A stretch of DNA of 64,000 bases from Arachis hypogaea (Eukaryota; Streptophyta; Magnoliopsida; Fabales; Fabaceae). Position 1 is the stretch's first letter. Every line of letters starts with the position of its first letter. Below, in pieces: positions 11,322 through 22,320 of this stretch. A program made the translations under genes and the position numbers. The notes beneath the pieces were generated by a model. It did no database searches and was not told where the DNA came from. It was given only the letters and a program-made list of their open reading frames with translations. Where the stretch lies: assembly GCF_003086295.3 (NCBI RefSeq), contig NC_092038.1, positions 130,847,518-130,911,517 of the forward strand, in the 5' to 3' direction.

Positions 11322-13194
11322 TCAGAGAGTATTGAGGTTATGAATTATATATTTTTATGAGTCAGATAAACTTGGAGTATTTGCTGAACACATGAAAAAT
11401 AGAGTGAAACTTATCTTACTTGTTTATATATTTATATTCTAATAGTTCGTTCTGTCCCCCTAATCATATAAATGAAATAAAGTGAGTGATCCAACTTTAA
11501 AAGACACGAATTAAGCATTGTATCCGTGTCTTGTCACGCATGATGAGCGAGCGCTAGCTTTAGTAGTGTTTAATTTGTGGGGAAACTCTTTAATTAAGAG
11601 CATCTTCTCCTGTCAAAGTTAACAAGTTAACAAAAATATCATCCTTCTCATTACATCTAGAGTATAACTAAGACGCACAAGTCCTATTCAATTATCCTCC
11701 TCCGATTCTCTACAACTTTGGTTTGTATATATAGTTGTTGTAGCTGTCTTGATAAAGATTGCACTTCAATGTTCCAGTGCGTGTGCACTGTTTCTTGCTC
11801 CCAAAATTTATAGTGCCAGGTTGGCTATAAAGTCATAAAAATGCAATGAATTTCAAATAATATCCTACTGTTCTTGAAGGCTACATTGGACTACACACTA
11901 ATACTTCATAGTCCAGGCGCTTAAGGCTGTTGACAACTGTTCATTTTTGTTCTTTTGTTGTGTGTTCGATTATAACATCTTTATGGTTAATTGTATATTT
12001 TCATAAAATGAACAATATATGTTTAGTAGCTAGTATTTTTCTTATTTAAGATTTAAACTCCTATAACAATAATAATGTACCTTCTAGAATTGCTTATGAC
12101 TGATGACCAGCCATGGATGCATGGTGGGGTTGATACTTGATAGCGGAATGAGATACGGCTCATTTAAGAATTAAGAATAGTCCAACAATGCTGTAGGCTG
12201 AATGAAGAAAAAGGTTATACACAATATTTAAAGCAGATTTATGGTCTTTAATTAGGAAAATTATTTTTTTATTTTTTAAAGAATCCTATTAGGAGCCAAT
12301 AGAATATTTATACAATGTGTACAATAGACTATTTATTTAGTTCAATATGAGTTAAAAAATGAACAGGATAAAATATTATTAATTTTTCAAATACAATACA
12401 CCCATACTATCCAGAATAACTATATGGGTATCAGAAATAATAAACATCTGATGTTCTATTGAATCAAACATCTTTAAACTTTTATTGTATACATTGTACA
12501 AATACTCTATTGACTCTCTGTACTTTCCCATTTTCAAAGTATCTTTGGAAACTAATTTGTGAATTAAAGTTTTAATTAAATATTTATTGTTGGCCAATAA
12601 ATTAATGCATATATAAAATTGAATTTAAATTTTTGATATTTATTTAAATGAATGAGTGAGTTTATTATTTAATCAGTTTGAATTAATTAATTATTAATTA
12701 GTGCCAATGGGATTCAAAAGAAAAACGGCTATATTAATAATCCCTCACACATATGTAGTAATTAATAAACACTAATAATTAATACATAATATTTGCATAA
12801 AGTATACATATAAAAGGTAAAGCTAAGGATGACATTCGCAAACACTAAATATTTTTTTGTTTTTTCAAATAAACAAAGGCATCGGGTCATATATTAATAA
12901 TAATAAATAATATATAACAGTAATAATCTACATAAACCTAATCCTCATATTTACATCTCTCGTTGATAACTTGATATTATAGTGTACGTGATTACTACTA
13001 ATTTAGTTATGGCTTTTGACGCATGCAAGGTCCATGCAAGAGCGCGTGGTCCCAAATCAAATTGACCTTGTCACGTCATGCTGGAACACAACATATCTCC
13101 TTTTCAACTTCACTCCTCCGCCGTCCGATTCATCATCATCATCGCTCTGATGATCAACGGTCAGACACACGAACACGCACACACTTACTGCTAC
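11322..13194. other. AT-rich intergenic stretch downstream of the protease gene
   Basis: No gene, tRNA or element end was recognised. The open frame at 12379-12597 (-) has no domain and A/T-driven codons. Confidence 0.4.
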
Positions 13195-14556
13195 TTAACC
13201 CAATCTGCTACAATCAGCACCACCGAAGCCCACTCTGCGATTGGTGAGATCAAACTCCACCCACAGATTCTGTTGATGGAAGTTCCCTATTATGTTACTT
13301 GCCGCACCCAATTTATCGGAACTCCCAATCCCTATGCAGTGGACCCCGCCGCCCACGTCAGCAAGCACCCTCTCTTTCGGAACTACAATCTCCACACCCT
13401 TCTCAAATTCAAAAACCATCTCCCCTATCAGCCGTCCGATCTCAACTCCAGCATCTCGACCGTCAAAACACATGTCGGCCACTCCACCGTACACGTACTC
13501 CTTCTTCATTCTGCGCCCCACGATTCTAACCACTTCCTCCCGTACCTTGTCATAGGCTTCACTAACCAGGTACGTGAACTCGGATCCAGAGTCCACCATA
13601 GTCTGACCGGACCCTCCAGCGTCGGGTCGGAAAACTGCCGGCGAAATGTTCAGTCTTTTCCCGCCTATCCGAATACCGTTCATGGCGACAGTGTAGGCCA
13701 AGGGGTCAAGATTCGGCATGCGTTGACTCTGTAAAAAAGTCAACATAGGGATATACTTGAACCCGGTGGAGTGCGGGTTGTTACCAAGGTAGAAAGACCC
13801 GGTTGGAGCGCGTCCGGGTTGATCCTGCCTTGGCGGAACGCAATAAGAGAATTTGTTTATTTTGGCCTGGGATGAGAAGGACAATCTTCCGCGGTTAATT
13901 CCTAAAATGCCCCTGGCGTCGCTAGAGTAAGTTGCGCAGCCAAGGATGAGGGGAGGGGTAGAATGGGTAGGCGCGAAGGTTAGTTTCTCGCGGACGAGAT
14001 TGCCCTCGGCATAGCTTCCATCGGCGTAGAAATAAGAATAGTGGCAGAGGCGGTTCTGGTCGCAGGAGGTTGGGAGGGTAAAATCGGGAATTTGAGGCTT
14101 GCAGAGAGGGTGGGTGCAGGGTAGTACGGAGAAGGTTGAAGAGAGAGAAGGGTCAAAGGAGGGGGTTGGAGGAGGCGGTGGTGGCTTAACGGCTTTCTTA
14201 TTGTGACACTGAATCCAAGAGAGTTGGCTTCCGGTGTCGAGAATCATTTGTTGTGCCTGTGGGGGTGTACCAATGGGTAGAGTCACTATGAGTACCATGG
14301 AGTATTTGAATGTGGACCTCAAGTTATAGGAAGAAGAAGAAGAAGGAGGAGCCTTGGTGTTCCTCGATGAGAACATGAGAGAGGAAGATAGCATCTTTGC
14401 GGTTGCGTTTGTGGAGAGAGAATGTGTGGTTAGTGGGAATGACATTGAGAAGGATGAGTTTGTGGTGGTGAGTTTTGCAGCAGATATGATGGTGATGAAG
14501 AAGTGGAAGAAGAGAAGCATGTTGAAGAGTGGTAACAGAGGCATGGCCATAGGCAT
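13195..14556 (-). CDS. Pepsin-like aspartyl protease (family A1, plant nepenthesin-like/PCS1-like), single exon
   Basis: The 453-residue protein opens with a hydrophobic secretory signal (residues about 6-26, PLLPLFNMLLFFHFFITIIS), followed by a Ser/Thr-rich linker. The first catalytic motif is ILDTGSQLSW with Asp107. The flap Tyr lies in YSYFYADGSY near residue 177. The second motif, MVDSGSEF, has Asp322. Conserved cysteines (CHNK, PCTHPLC, SCDQNRLCHY, LGCA, MCFDG, HCIG) fit the A1B plant group, and the end NIIGNFHQQNLWVEFDLTNRRVGF is diagnostic. Length and lack of introns are typical. It should be a secreted or vacuolar endopeptidase; the substrate is unknown. From memory it is closest to AT5G37540/AT1G66180. 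The start was chosen because the signal peptide follows directly and a TATA box lies 44 bp upstream. Confidence 0.93.
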   Translation of the reverse strand: MPMAMPLLPLFNMLLFFHFFITIISAAKLTTTNSSFSMSFPLTTHSLSTNATAKMLSSSLMFSSRNTKAPPSSSSSYNLRSTFKYSMVLIVTLPIGTPPQAQQMILDTGSQLSWIQCHNKKAVKPPPPPPTPSFDPSLSSTFSVLPCTHPLCKPQIPDFTLPTSCDQNRLCHYSYFYADGSYAEGNLVREKLTFAPTHSTPPLILGCATYSSDARGILGINRGRLSFSSQAKINKFSYCVPPRQDQPGRAPTGSFYLGNNPHSTGFKYIPMLTFLQSQRMPNLDPLAYTVAMNGIRIGGKRLNISPAVFRPDAGGSGQTMVDSGSEFTYLVSEAYDKVREEVVRIVGRRMKKEYVYGGVADMCFDGRDAGVEIGRLIGEMVFEFEKGVEIVVPKERVLADVGGGVHCIGIGSSDKLGAASNIIGNFHQQNLWVEFDLTNRRVGFGGADCSRLG

Positions 14557-14599
14557 TGGAGTGAGAGAGTAGCAAAGTGAGGTGTGAGTAGTGATGTGG

Positions 14600-14606
14600 T
14601 TATATA
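14600..14606 (-). promoter_or_regulatory. TATA box of the aspartyl protease gene
   Basis: The minus strand reads TATATAA about 44-50 bp upstream of the ATG (14556). A transcription start about 30 bp downstream would give a leader of roughly 15-20 nt. Confidence 0.5.
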
Positions 14607-14619
14607 GGGAGAAAAAGTA

Positions 14620-16004
14620 GCATTAAACAGTTGGAATAATGAAGAAAGAAAGAAAGAAAAGAAGAAGACGCGTTTTCTTCGGTTGAGTTTTGGGTGGGTG
14701 AAATGGATCCTGTCCTGTCTTTGCAAAAGCCATGTCCATGTGTCGAAAGGATCACTGTTAAATATATATATGTTGTCTTTAAATTACCAAAAATACAGTT
14801 GAAACATTAAGAACTGATAAAAACAATCTCTAATGTGTTATTTTTTCACAAACAAATAAGTGAATTTTTTGTCCCTGAGATATTTTCCTACTGTGGAACC
14901 ATCTCATTTAAATCTGGAAGGTGTGTGTTAGTTAATGATTTTCCCTCTCTCATTTATGTGAATGTGCATTTGTCCTATGATCCCACCTCTGTCTCTGACT
15001 CTGTGTTATTCCATTTATTAGGCTTTTATATTTCTCAAATTGGATTAGATGTGGACATATGTACATGCGTAAAACATAATCTTTTATACGTGTCAGTCGT
15101 GACATCCACCAATCGGTGGTGATCATATATTCATATTCTTTTTATTTTCTTAATTAACAATTCAAAAAGATGACATTACCTGTCTACTATTGCATTCCTG
15201 CAGGTTATTTGACATTACTTGATGATGATTATCAAGTTCAAAAAGCGGGTTTACTTTTTACAATTAACCATAATGTAATTGGTCACCCTTCCCTTCACCA
15301 GTAATACATGGAGTCATTGAGAACGATTTTAGTACTATTTATTGTAGTTCAGAAAGTAAGGTATGTGCCATTACTCTTTATTGAACTGGTGCCTAGCTAA
15401 GACCCGAGGTTCTTTATTAAAATGTAAATTTCCGAATTGAAAAAGGGGTTAACACTTTCACCAACCCCACCCTTCCCATTCTCACATGCAATTGATTAAT
15501 TCGAATGTGTTCAAGAGCGGTACATCACCAATTTCTTTTGTAAATATACTAATTTTGTATCATAAATCATGATACAATGTTATATGTAGTACTGAATTGG
15601 TCCATATGTAAGATTTTGTTAATAAAAAAAGAATGGCATATGATATGGGGCATTATGCATTGGAGATTGGAGAAGTAACGTTATATGTATGTTGATTAGT
15701 CAACTAACTACAGCTGGTAGTGGTACCCAGCTGGGAAGTTAGAAGAAGGGGAAGAAGAAGGCGCCACCCACCCATTATTACCATATATGTAGGGTTTAGG
15801 ACATTAGGTGGTCAACACAAGGTGAAAAGGAAATAATAGCGCCATTAACATTAAGACTCTTAACCCCACCGCACTATTGCTACTACACATATTTTTAGTT
15901 TATATTTCTATGCACTTTCTCCCACATTCTCCAAATATCACCTACTAAACACTATACCGCAATATATCTTTTTTCTTTCCTTCTTAATACAAATAAGGAA
16001 AAGT
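14620..16004. other. Intergenic stretch upstream of the protease gene
   Basis: No genes or RNAs were recognised. The open frame 14835-15122 (+) has no known domain. Confidence 0.35.
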
Positions 16005-16156
16005 CTAGGGGACCAGTAGTTTTGTTGAATTTTGGCCAGCATGTAACCAGCAGAGAAAGGTGAGTCATTGGATGAAATCTCACACCAATCTCACACCATC
16101 AAATCATCATTGATGGCTAGTTGATAGCTAACAATCACAAAAATTACTGGCCCCTA
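16005..16156. mobile_element. Small MITE of about 150 bp
   Basis: The left end TAGGGGACCAGTAGTTTTG and the complement of the right end, TAGGGGCCAGTAATTTTTG, form an imperfect terminal inverted repeat. The interior is non-coding. A target duplication could not be assigned, so the superfamily is open. Confidence 0.55.
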
Positions 16157-17404
16157 ACATTGCTCTACAAATAAATGTACAGGGATTTATCTTTTCTAAG
16201 TAAAAAATCCACTAATTAAACAAATAGTTATTCACATAAAAATAATAGTTATTATTAAAATTAGATACGTATTATGTCAAATAATTTAATTATTATTAAC
16301 TATTATCTTATAAAAAAATATTTTCATGCAAGTAATTATCTTAAAAAACTATTAAATTAAAAATATTTTACGCAAAAGTAAAATAAATTACATTTCATGA
16401 TATTATAATTCGGCTGATATTGAATTTAATTAGGTTTTAACACTAGTGACAAACTGCAATTCAATCCAAGTAAATTTTAGAAGACCAAAACCAGTTCAGA
16501 GAAAACTTATATATATCTTAGAGAGAAACTTTATTTTTAAATCTTTTTCTCAGTGTAGTGGATATAATTAGTAGGTTTACATGTATAATTGGACACTTGT
16601 GTGCAATGTTTACTTGTATTTTACGCTGCTATCTCATACATAGATGATACTCCTAACACACACCAATGTATGCGTTTGAAGACTTCTCACACAGATAGCA
16701 AAGTTATATCTAATATTTTGTCACTATTAATACTCTCTTATATATATTATTTCGACATGTTATACATGAATGCATGGCACCTCATCGTAAGAAGACAATC
16801 GATTAGATTCTTGTACATATAATAGAGCTAGTTATTACTCATTAGCTCACCATATATGCATGTATATCGTGTAGTATATCGGATGTGTACACTTGTATAT
16901 ATTGAGACTAGGGCCTTTTTATTTTCCGTTACCATATTTATTAGTTCCTTTAGGCATATCATATCATATGTTTTGTGGTAAATTATATATATGGAACTGG
17001 AATTAAATGGACTGGAATGGAGTGGTATTATTAAACAAAAATTACTGAAAAAAAAAAGGAAGATAAACATTGTATGGAGTGGTGGTTCACGGATTATGAT
17101 CATAATGAGGATTGAGGAAAAGAAAAGATCGATAAAACGGATCACGGGTATGTAAAACACAGCACTTTTGATAACAAAAATGACATATGATTCAATAATT
17201 TGGTTTCAGAGAATGTGATTTAAAAAAAAGCAAATTCCATTTTGTTGCTTTAACATACTTTGTAGTAGTGCTCACATGCATTGAACTTTGGGTAGATCTA
17301 TCCAGTTATTAACTTATTATTATTACTTCCACTCTACTTTCTAGTTTCTACTATGTTACTTTGACTATGAATATTTTATTAGTTAATTTATTTTATCTGT
17401 TAAT

Positions 17405-17406
<2 letters not shown>
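16157..17406. other. AT-rich intergenic stretch
   Basis: Nothing recognised beyond short A/T runs. The frame 16828-17160 (-) is hydrophobic but has no family signature and is probably spurious. Confidence 0.35.

Positions 17407-17407
<1 letters not shown>

Positions 17408-17487
<80 letters not shown>
17408..17487. repeat. (AT)n microsatellite, about 80 bp
   Basis: About 40 uninterrupted TA dinucleotides. It is likely to be highly length-variable between accessions. Confidence 0.97.
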
Positions 17488-17492
<5 letters not shown>

Positions 17493-17761
17493 CATATACC
17501 AATATGTAGTATATCACTTAAATTTTATGCATACAGTTATGAAAATATATCAAGAAAATTTCAATTATATTATTTATATAATAGGACAACAAATAAGACA
17601 CTAGAATAATAAATTAATATGAAAATGACGTTTTATTAAATATTTATGAAAGTAAATTTTGATTTTGAATTCCTTAATAATACTTGCAGAATAACTAAAA
17701 TTTCTTTTCCCCTTTAATAAACTTAAAAGTAAACAGTATTATTGGTCTCTTATGCTAGGAT

Positions 17762-18204
17762 CTATGATGCAGAGACACTGACACAGACAATGGACATAAT
17801 ACGACATGAGACACGCAGACACACGAATTTTAAAATTGTATAAGACATGGGGCATGTGATATATATAGAATATAAGTGTTTGTTAGATAAATTATAATGA
17901 GATTTTGATATTTTATTATTATTAAAATATAAAATAATTTTTTAACTGTTTTTAATGTCTTTTTTTAATTATATAAAAATATTTAAAATATTTTTTGTTT
18001 TAATAAATAATAATATATATTATTTTTAAATTTATTTCAATAATACATGTTAAGAATAAGATGTTTAATTTTTTTTTAATTTTTTATTAAGACACGGTTG
18101 AACATGACAGATACATGTGTCAGACGAATGTTAATGAATATCGTATCTAAAATATATCCGACATATAAATATAACAACTCAACGAAGTATCTGTACCTCA
18201 TAAA
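17762..18204. mobile_element. MITE, 443 bp, with 7-bp target duplication
   Basis: The ends CTATGATGCAGAGACACT and the complement of ...GTATCTGTACCTCATAAA are imperfect inverted repeats. Both flanks carry CTAGGAT (17755-17761 and 18205-18211). Subterminal GACAC/GTGTC words recur in opposite orientations. It resembles a family common in legumes and is non-coding. Confidence 0.6.
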
Positions 18205-18211
18205 CTAGGAT

Positions 18212-19837
18212 TAGAGCATTATTTAAGAAGGAAAAGACCTGCTAGTTACGATTGAAGCAGTAATAGCTAAATTTACCTAAATGGATATTATGATCAAAAT
18301 GAGTAGCACGAATGCACGATATGAGGTGGTGAAATTTTTGGACTATAATCCATATATGATATATTCCATCTGCCACCGCTATAATTTTTGGCGCTATGTA
18401 TCTTAATATGCATTGGGATAATTAATAAGAGCAATGCATGTAGACATAGAAACAGAACATTATCTAACTTTTTAATGAATATAAACAATATACTATAGAA
18501 AAGTTTGTTTATTCAGTCTTATGAAACGCACCACCGAATAAACACAATATGGTTGGCCGTATTTAAGGGGAATATTTGTCGCCTCATTTAAGAATAAGAT
18601 TTAGAGTCATTACTATTAATTTACTTTAGTGCCGATTTCTCATCGCTAATTCATCGTCCATTATATATTCGCATTCCTTGTCTTTTTTTCTGTTGTTAGC
18701 TTTATTAGTGAATAAACTTGTTTGAGCATGGATGCTGATTAAGAAAAGAATAAATAATAGAAAATCAAACTAGTAATGTGACGTTACTGGATATCAATTT
18801 CTCAACAGGTCAGATCCAAACATAGAGAAAATAATTCACAGGCTACTGTTACATGATTGCATGCATTTTAATTTGACACATATTAGTTTTAAATCATTTC
18901 TTAAATAAATTATATAATTAAAAAAGTTAATACTAACAGAACTTTATTTGTACAATAACGTATTGAGTTTAAATTAGATTATTAGTGTAGGTAGACTTAT
19001 CTTGCTGTACAAGTAAATTAGTATTAGCAAAATCAGTTAAGACAGTTAACCCTGAGTTAGTTGAAGGAAGATAGATTGTGAGTGTAGTTAGGTGAAGGTG
19101 CTTTGTAATTAAGCAACATTTTCCTCTTTATAACTTGAAGTTCACTAATCTAACACTAAATGTACAATCACATACCCTTCTCTTTGATTAGTAAGAGACT
19201 TTAAAAAAAATCTAAATGAGAAAACATAAAATAAGAAGATATCATATCTAATTTAAAAGAAAAAGTATAGGTAATTAACAATATTTTTAAACAATATAAA
19301 TTAATGAATCTCTTATTTTATAAATTTCTCATTTTTTTTATTTTTTTTAATGTGAGACTAATTTTATATACTTCTCATATTTACAACATTAACATAATTC
19401 TAATCTCCCTGTTCTCTCTATCTATCTTTCACTCTTTTTTTTTTTTTCCAGTTTCGAGTCACAACTCCCTGAGATCCAACAATTAGTACCCAAAAGAAGA
19501 AAAGAAAATCATTAGAGATTGGTTAATTAATTAGGTTCAGTAGAATTATAGATACTTGTAATTTATACTATCAACATCATCATCATGGGTTACAATATAT
19601 AAATTATATTTTTTATAATATTTTTTAATTTGACATACTAAAAATTAATTTGTGTAAATTTTAGTTCCATTTAAAAATTTTGTTGCGCTGGCCAATGAGT
19701 TATTACATGCACAAGACATAATTTGAATTTTTAACACTGATTTAAACGAACGAATGAGCTGATCACTCGACCAAATTAAAATTAGTTGGTTACAATATAT
19801 AAACTAAGCATCGGAGTTAGAATTGATCACGTTATCA
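18212..19837. other. AT-rich intergenic stretch
   Basis: No genes recognised. The short frames (18294-18488, 19304-19486) lack domains. Confidence 0.35.
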
Positions 19838-19857
19838 TGTCCATAATATTTCAAACA

Positions 19858-19959
19858 ACAACAACAAAGATTTATCCTACTAAGTAGGGTAAGTTAATGA
19901 CATCATTAGACTCTATCATGTAATATATCTACAAAGATTATTTATATGTAAATCTCATT
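19858..19959 (-). mobile_element. Short retroposon (Au-SINE/RTE-tail-like) with 20-bp target duplication
   Basis: The 20-bp sequence TGTCCATAATATTTCAAACA occurs perfectly at 19838-19857 and 19960-19979. Between the copies lies (CAA)n followed by a CCTACTAAGTAGGGT core that recalls the Au SINE/RTE 3' end (CCCACTAAGTGGGGTCGGCTA). The (CAA)n at the left is the complement of a (TTG)n tail, so the element lies on the minus strand. It is short and probably 5' truncated. Confidence 0.65.
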
Positions 19960-19979
19960 TGTCCATAATATTTCAAACA

Positions 19980-20744
19980 TTTTATGAAAAATAGATGGGA
20001 CAATGTAACTATGATTATGTTATCGGTAATGCTAGCGAAAAAAATGGCCAGAACTTATTTTATTTAATATTTATTAATTATTATAATATATAATAAATAT
20101 TAAATAAGGTAAAGTTTGACTGTTTTTTGTTCATATTTTGTTGTTATCAAACATTTCTGTTATACTATATAAGGTCTAACCCAATTAGTTGTTTAAACCT
20201 CATATTTTAAGTTCGATTATTAGAGTTGGATTAAACTCCTCTAAAATAAAAGAAATTGATAAAATAAAAATAAAAGTGAACAACAGTTTTTTTTTTTTGA
20301 TCAAGTAAATTAGACAGTCTTCAATTTTAAACATTATACTCATGTATTACACACTCACACAACTTTCACATACATATTACATGGGATACATGGTTCTATA
20401 TTCCTCCTCCATGAGAATTCGAATCCCGTAAAGCTCTATGAAAGACAAATAAAATTGTCATCTAACCCAAGTCTCGGCTGCAAGTGAACAACAGTTTGAA
20501 CAAGGCAATAAACGACGATGCGCGGCACTTAGGGACGAAATAAAAAAAGTGAATTCGATGATGATGCTAAAGACAAACTATGATGTGCATGTTTATATTA
20601 TTAGATTATAAATTAAAACAGTTTTGTTTTACCTTGAAATGAGTGCATAATGAATCCTTAGAATCAGTTTCTAAACAAAACGTAATTTGGCAAGTGCTTT
20701 TGTATTATAGACAGCTTAGGATTTATAGGTAGTATTTTTAAAAA
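19980..20744. other. AT-rich intergenic stretch
   Basis: Nothing recognised. Confidence 0.3.
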
Positions 20745-21096
20745 AAGACAGACATTGAAAGACTAAAAATAAAAAAAATAAAAATTAAAATAAATTTTAG
20801 TATTATGTTTGGTATAAAGTGAGAGATAAATATTAAAATAAGAATGAAATTCTAATTTAATTTATACAAAGAATAAAATTAGGATTAATTAATTTAAATA
20901 AGAGTATTTTAGATATAAAATATTATTAAAATTTTAGTTTCCGTCCTAAAAAATTTAAGTTTTATGTGTTTCTATTTTTTATAAGTACTAAAATACTGAA
21001 ATTTTAAAAATAAAAACTAAAATTTTAATATCAATTTTTAGACCAATAAACATAACACTAAATTTTAATCTCTCTATCTCCTGTCTCCGTGTTAAT
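20745..21096. mobile_element. Probable MITE (GACAGA..GAAAGACTAAAA family)
   Basis: The left end GACAGACATTGAAAGACTAAAA and the complement of the right end (GACAGGAGATAGAGAGATTAAAA) are related. Inner words TAGTATTATGTTTGGT and ACCAATAAACATAACACTA mirror each other. The element is diverged and the borders are approximate. Confidence 0.45.
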
Positions 21097-21569
21097 ATTT
21101 CAAAATAATCACTACTATAGTGTTTAGGTTATTCCTAGCTTTTCAGTTTTAACTCTGAAAGTAAATACTAATAACCAATAGGATATAGGGTTTCTAAACC
21201 TCATCAATTGGGTGATAATTTATAGGGATGAGATCCCAATAAGTATTAATTTAAGTAAATTCAAAACCTTGATTTATATGTAATTCAATGCAGGCATAAG
21301 CTTTATTACTGCTCTCATTTATAGCATTTAACCAACCGGGTAACCATATGCTTCGCTCTGCATTGAACGCCGGACTATTCATTGAAGATAACAGTACATC
21401 GAAGTTGTATGAAGTTTTACCATACGCAGATTATATCCATTGGGCAAATATGGGTTCGATCAAGATTTATTTTTTCGGAATGCCAAATGAATCTATAGGA
21501 TAAAATCTTATATTTACAGTGAAATGGTATACAAAGTCAACAGATCTCAATGAATAAAAAATAGGATTT

Positions 21570-21625
21570 ATGGCTACACAAACCGTTGAGAGTAGTTCTA
21601 GATCTGGTCCAAGACGAACTACTGT
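21570..21625 (+). pseudogene. psbH: psbH 5' fragment (plastid origin)
   Basis: The frame reads MATQTVESSSRSGPRRTTVG, which is the N-terminus of photosystem II phosphoprotein H, then diverges into AFA and a stop. The upstream spacer with GTCAACAGATCTCAATGAA is also plastid-like. The transmembrane part is missing. Confidence 0.85.
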
Positions 21626-21685
21626 AGGGGCTTTTGCATAAATTAAAAATCCATTAGGCTTTTTTCATCTTTTTTTTCTTTCTTT

Positions 21686-21812
21686 TTATTGGACGTTCTT
21701 TTAATGGTTTCGGTACCCGCGGGATTATTAACAGTACCCTTTTTGAAAAATGTTAATAAATTCCAAAACCCATTTCGTCGTCCAGTATCAACAACCATCT
21801 TTTTGATTGGGG
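21686..21812 (+). pseudogene. petD: petD 3' fragment (plastid origin)
   Basis: The frame reads [20 protein letters not shown] followed by [21 protein letters not shown]. This is the C-terminal region of cytochrome b6/f subunit IV; the sequence then leaves homology. Most of petD, and petB which should lie between it and psbH, are absent. Confidence 0.88.
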
Positions 21813-21879
21813 TCACTTAAAATTTAATAATATTTTAATAATATAATATTATTATGTTATTAAAAAAAATAAATAATAA

Positions 21880-21901
21880 GCGCTCTTAGTTCAGTTCGGT
21901 A
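21880..21901 (+). pseudogene. trnW-CCA 5' fragment (plastid tRNA-Trp)
   Basis: The 22 bases starting GCGCTCTTAGTTCAG are the acceptor and D-arm half of plastid tRNA-Trp. They break off after TCGGTA and continue directly as rpl23. The anticodon and T-arm are absent, so no tRNA can form. Confidence 0.7.
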
Positions 21902-22036
21902 AATCAATATACTTCTAATGTCGAATCGGGATCAACTAGGACAGAAATAAAGCATTGGGTCGAACTCTTCTTTGGTGTCAAGGTAATAGCTATGAATAGT
22001 CATCGACTACCGGTAAAGGGTAGAAGAATGCGACCT
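21902..22036 (+). pseudogene. rpl23: rpl23 internal fragment (plastid origin)
   Basis: The frame reads [20 protein letters not shown] then [20 protein letters not shown], characteristic of plastid ribosomal protein L23. Both ends of the gene are missing. Confidence 0.88.
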
Positions 22037-22086
22037 CTTTCTTTTTTTCGCCCCATGTCACCATACGGGGGCGAAAAAAAGAAAGA
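22036..22086. repeat. Perfect 19-bp inverted repeat at the rpl23/matK junction
   Basis: Arms 22036-22054 (TCTTTCTTTTTTTCGCCCC) and 22068-22086 are exact complements around a 13-base loop. This segment belongs to neither rpl23 nor matK coding sequence and marks the junction. Confidence 0.9.
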
Positions 22087-22109
22087 AAGAGAGGGATGGG
22101 GTTTTTCTC

Positions 22110-22310
22110 GCTTTTGTCGATATATTTTGTCGGAAAATGTAGATTATGATAAGAAATCTAGCTTACTAATTGTAAAACGGTTAATTATTCGAATATATCA
22201 ACAGAATCATTTGATTCTTTTTGATAACCATTCAAGTAAAAATCAATTTTGGGGGTCTAACGAGAATTTGTATTCTCAAATAATATCAGAGAATTTTGCC
22301 ATCTTTTTCT
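22110..22310 (+). pseudogene. matK: matK internal fragment (plastid origin)
   Basis: The frame reads [20 protein letters not shown] then [12 protein letters not shown] and [13 protein letters not shown], an N-proximal part of the plastid maturase. The maturase domain is absent. Confidence 0.85.
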
Positions 22311-22320
22311 TTAAGGTTCC

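Larger units (their letters stand above)
21290..22320 (+). other. Nuclear plastid DNA (NUPT) mosaic
   Basis: Recognisable plastid pieces follow one another directly: the psbH 5' end with its upstream spacer, the petD 3' end, the trnW-CCA 5' end, an rpl23 interior and a matK interior. In plastid genomes these come from separate places (psbB operon, trnW-trnP region, inverted repeat, trnK intron), so the block is a patchwork and not one copied stretch. The part 21290-21560 is unassigned except for the immediate psbH leader. None of the genes can be functional. Confidence 0.82.

Noticed and set aside
13078..13734. 218-residue open frame on the plus strand
   Set aside because: It is antisense to the aspartyl protease, whose frame is full length with all motifs. 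The antisense translation has no family resemblance.
21880..21901. A tRNA-Trp gene
   Set aside because: Only the first 22 bases are present; anticodon, T-arm and acceptor 3' strand are missing.
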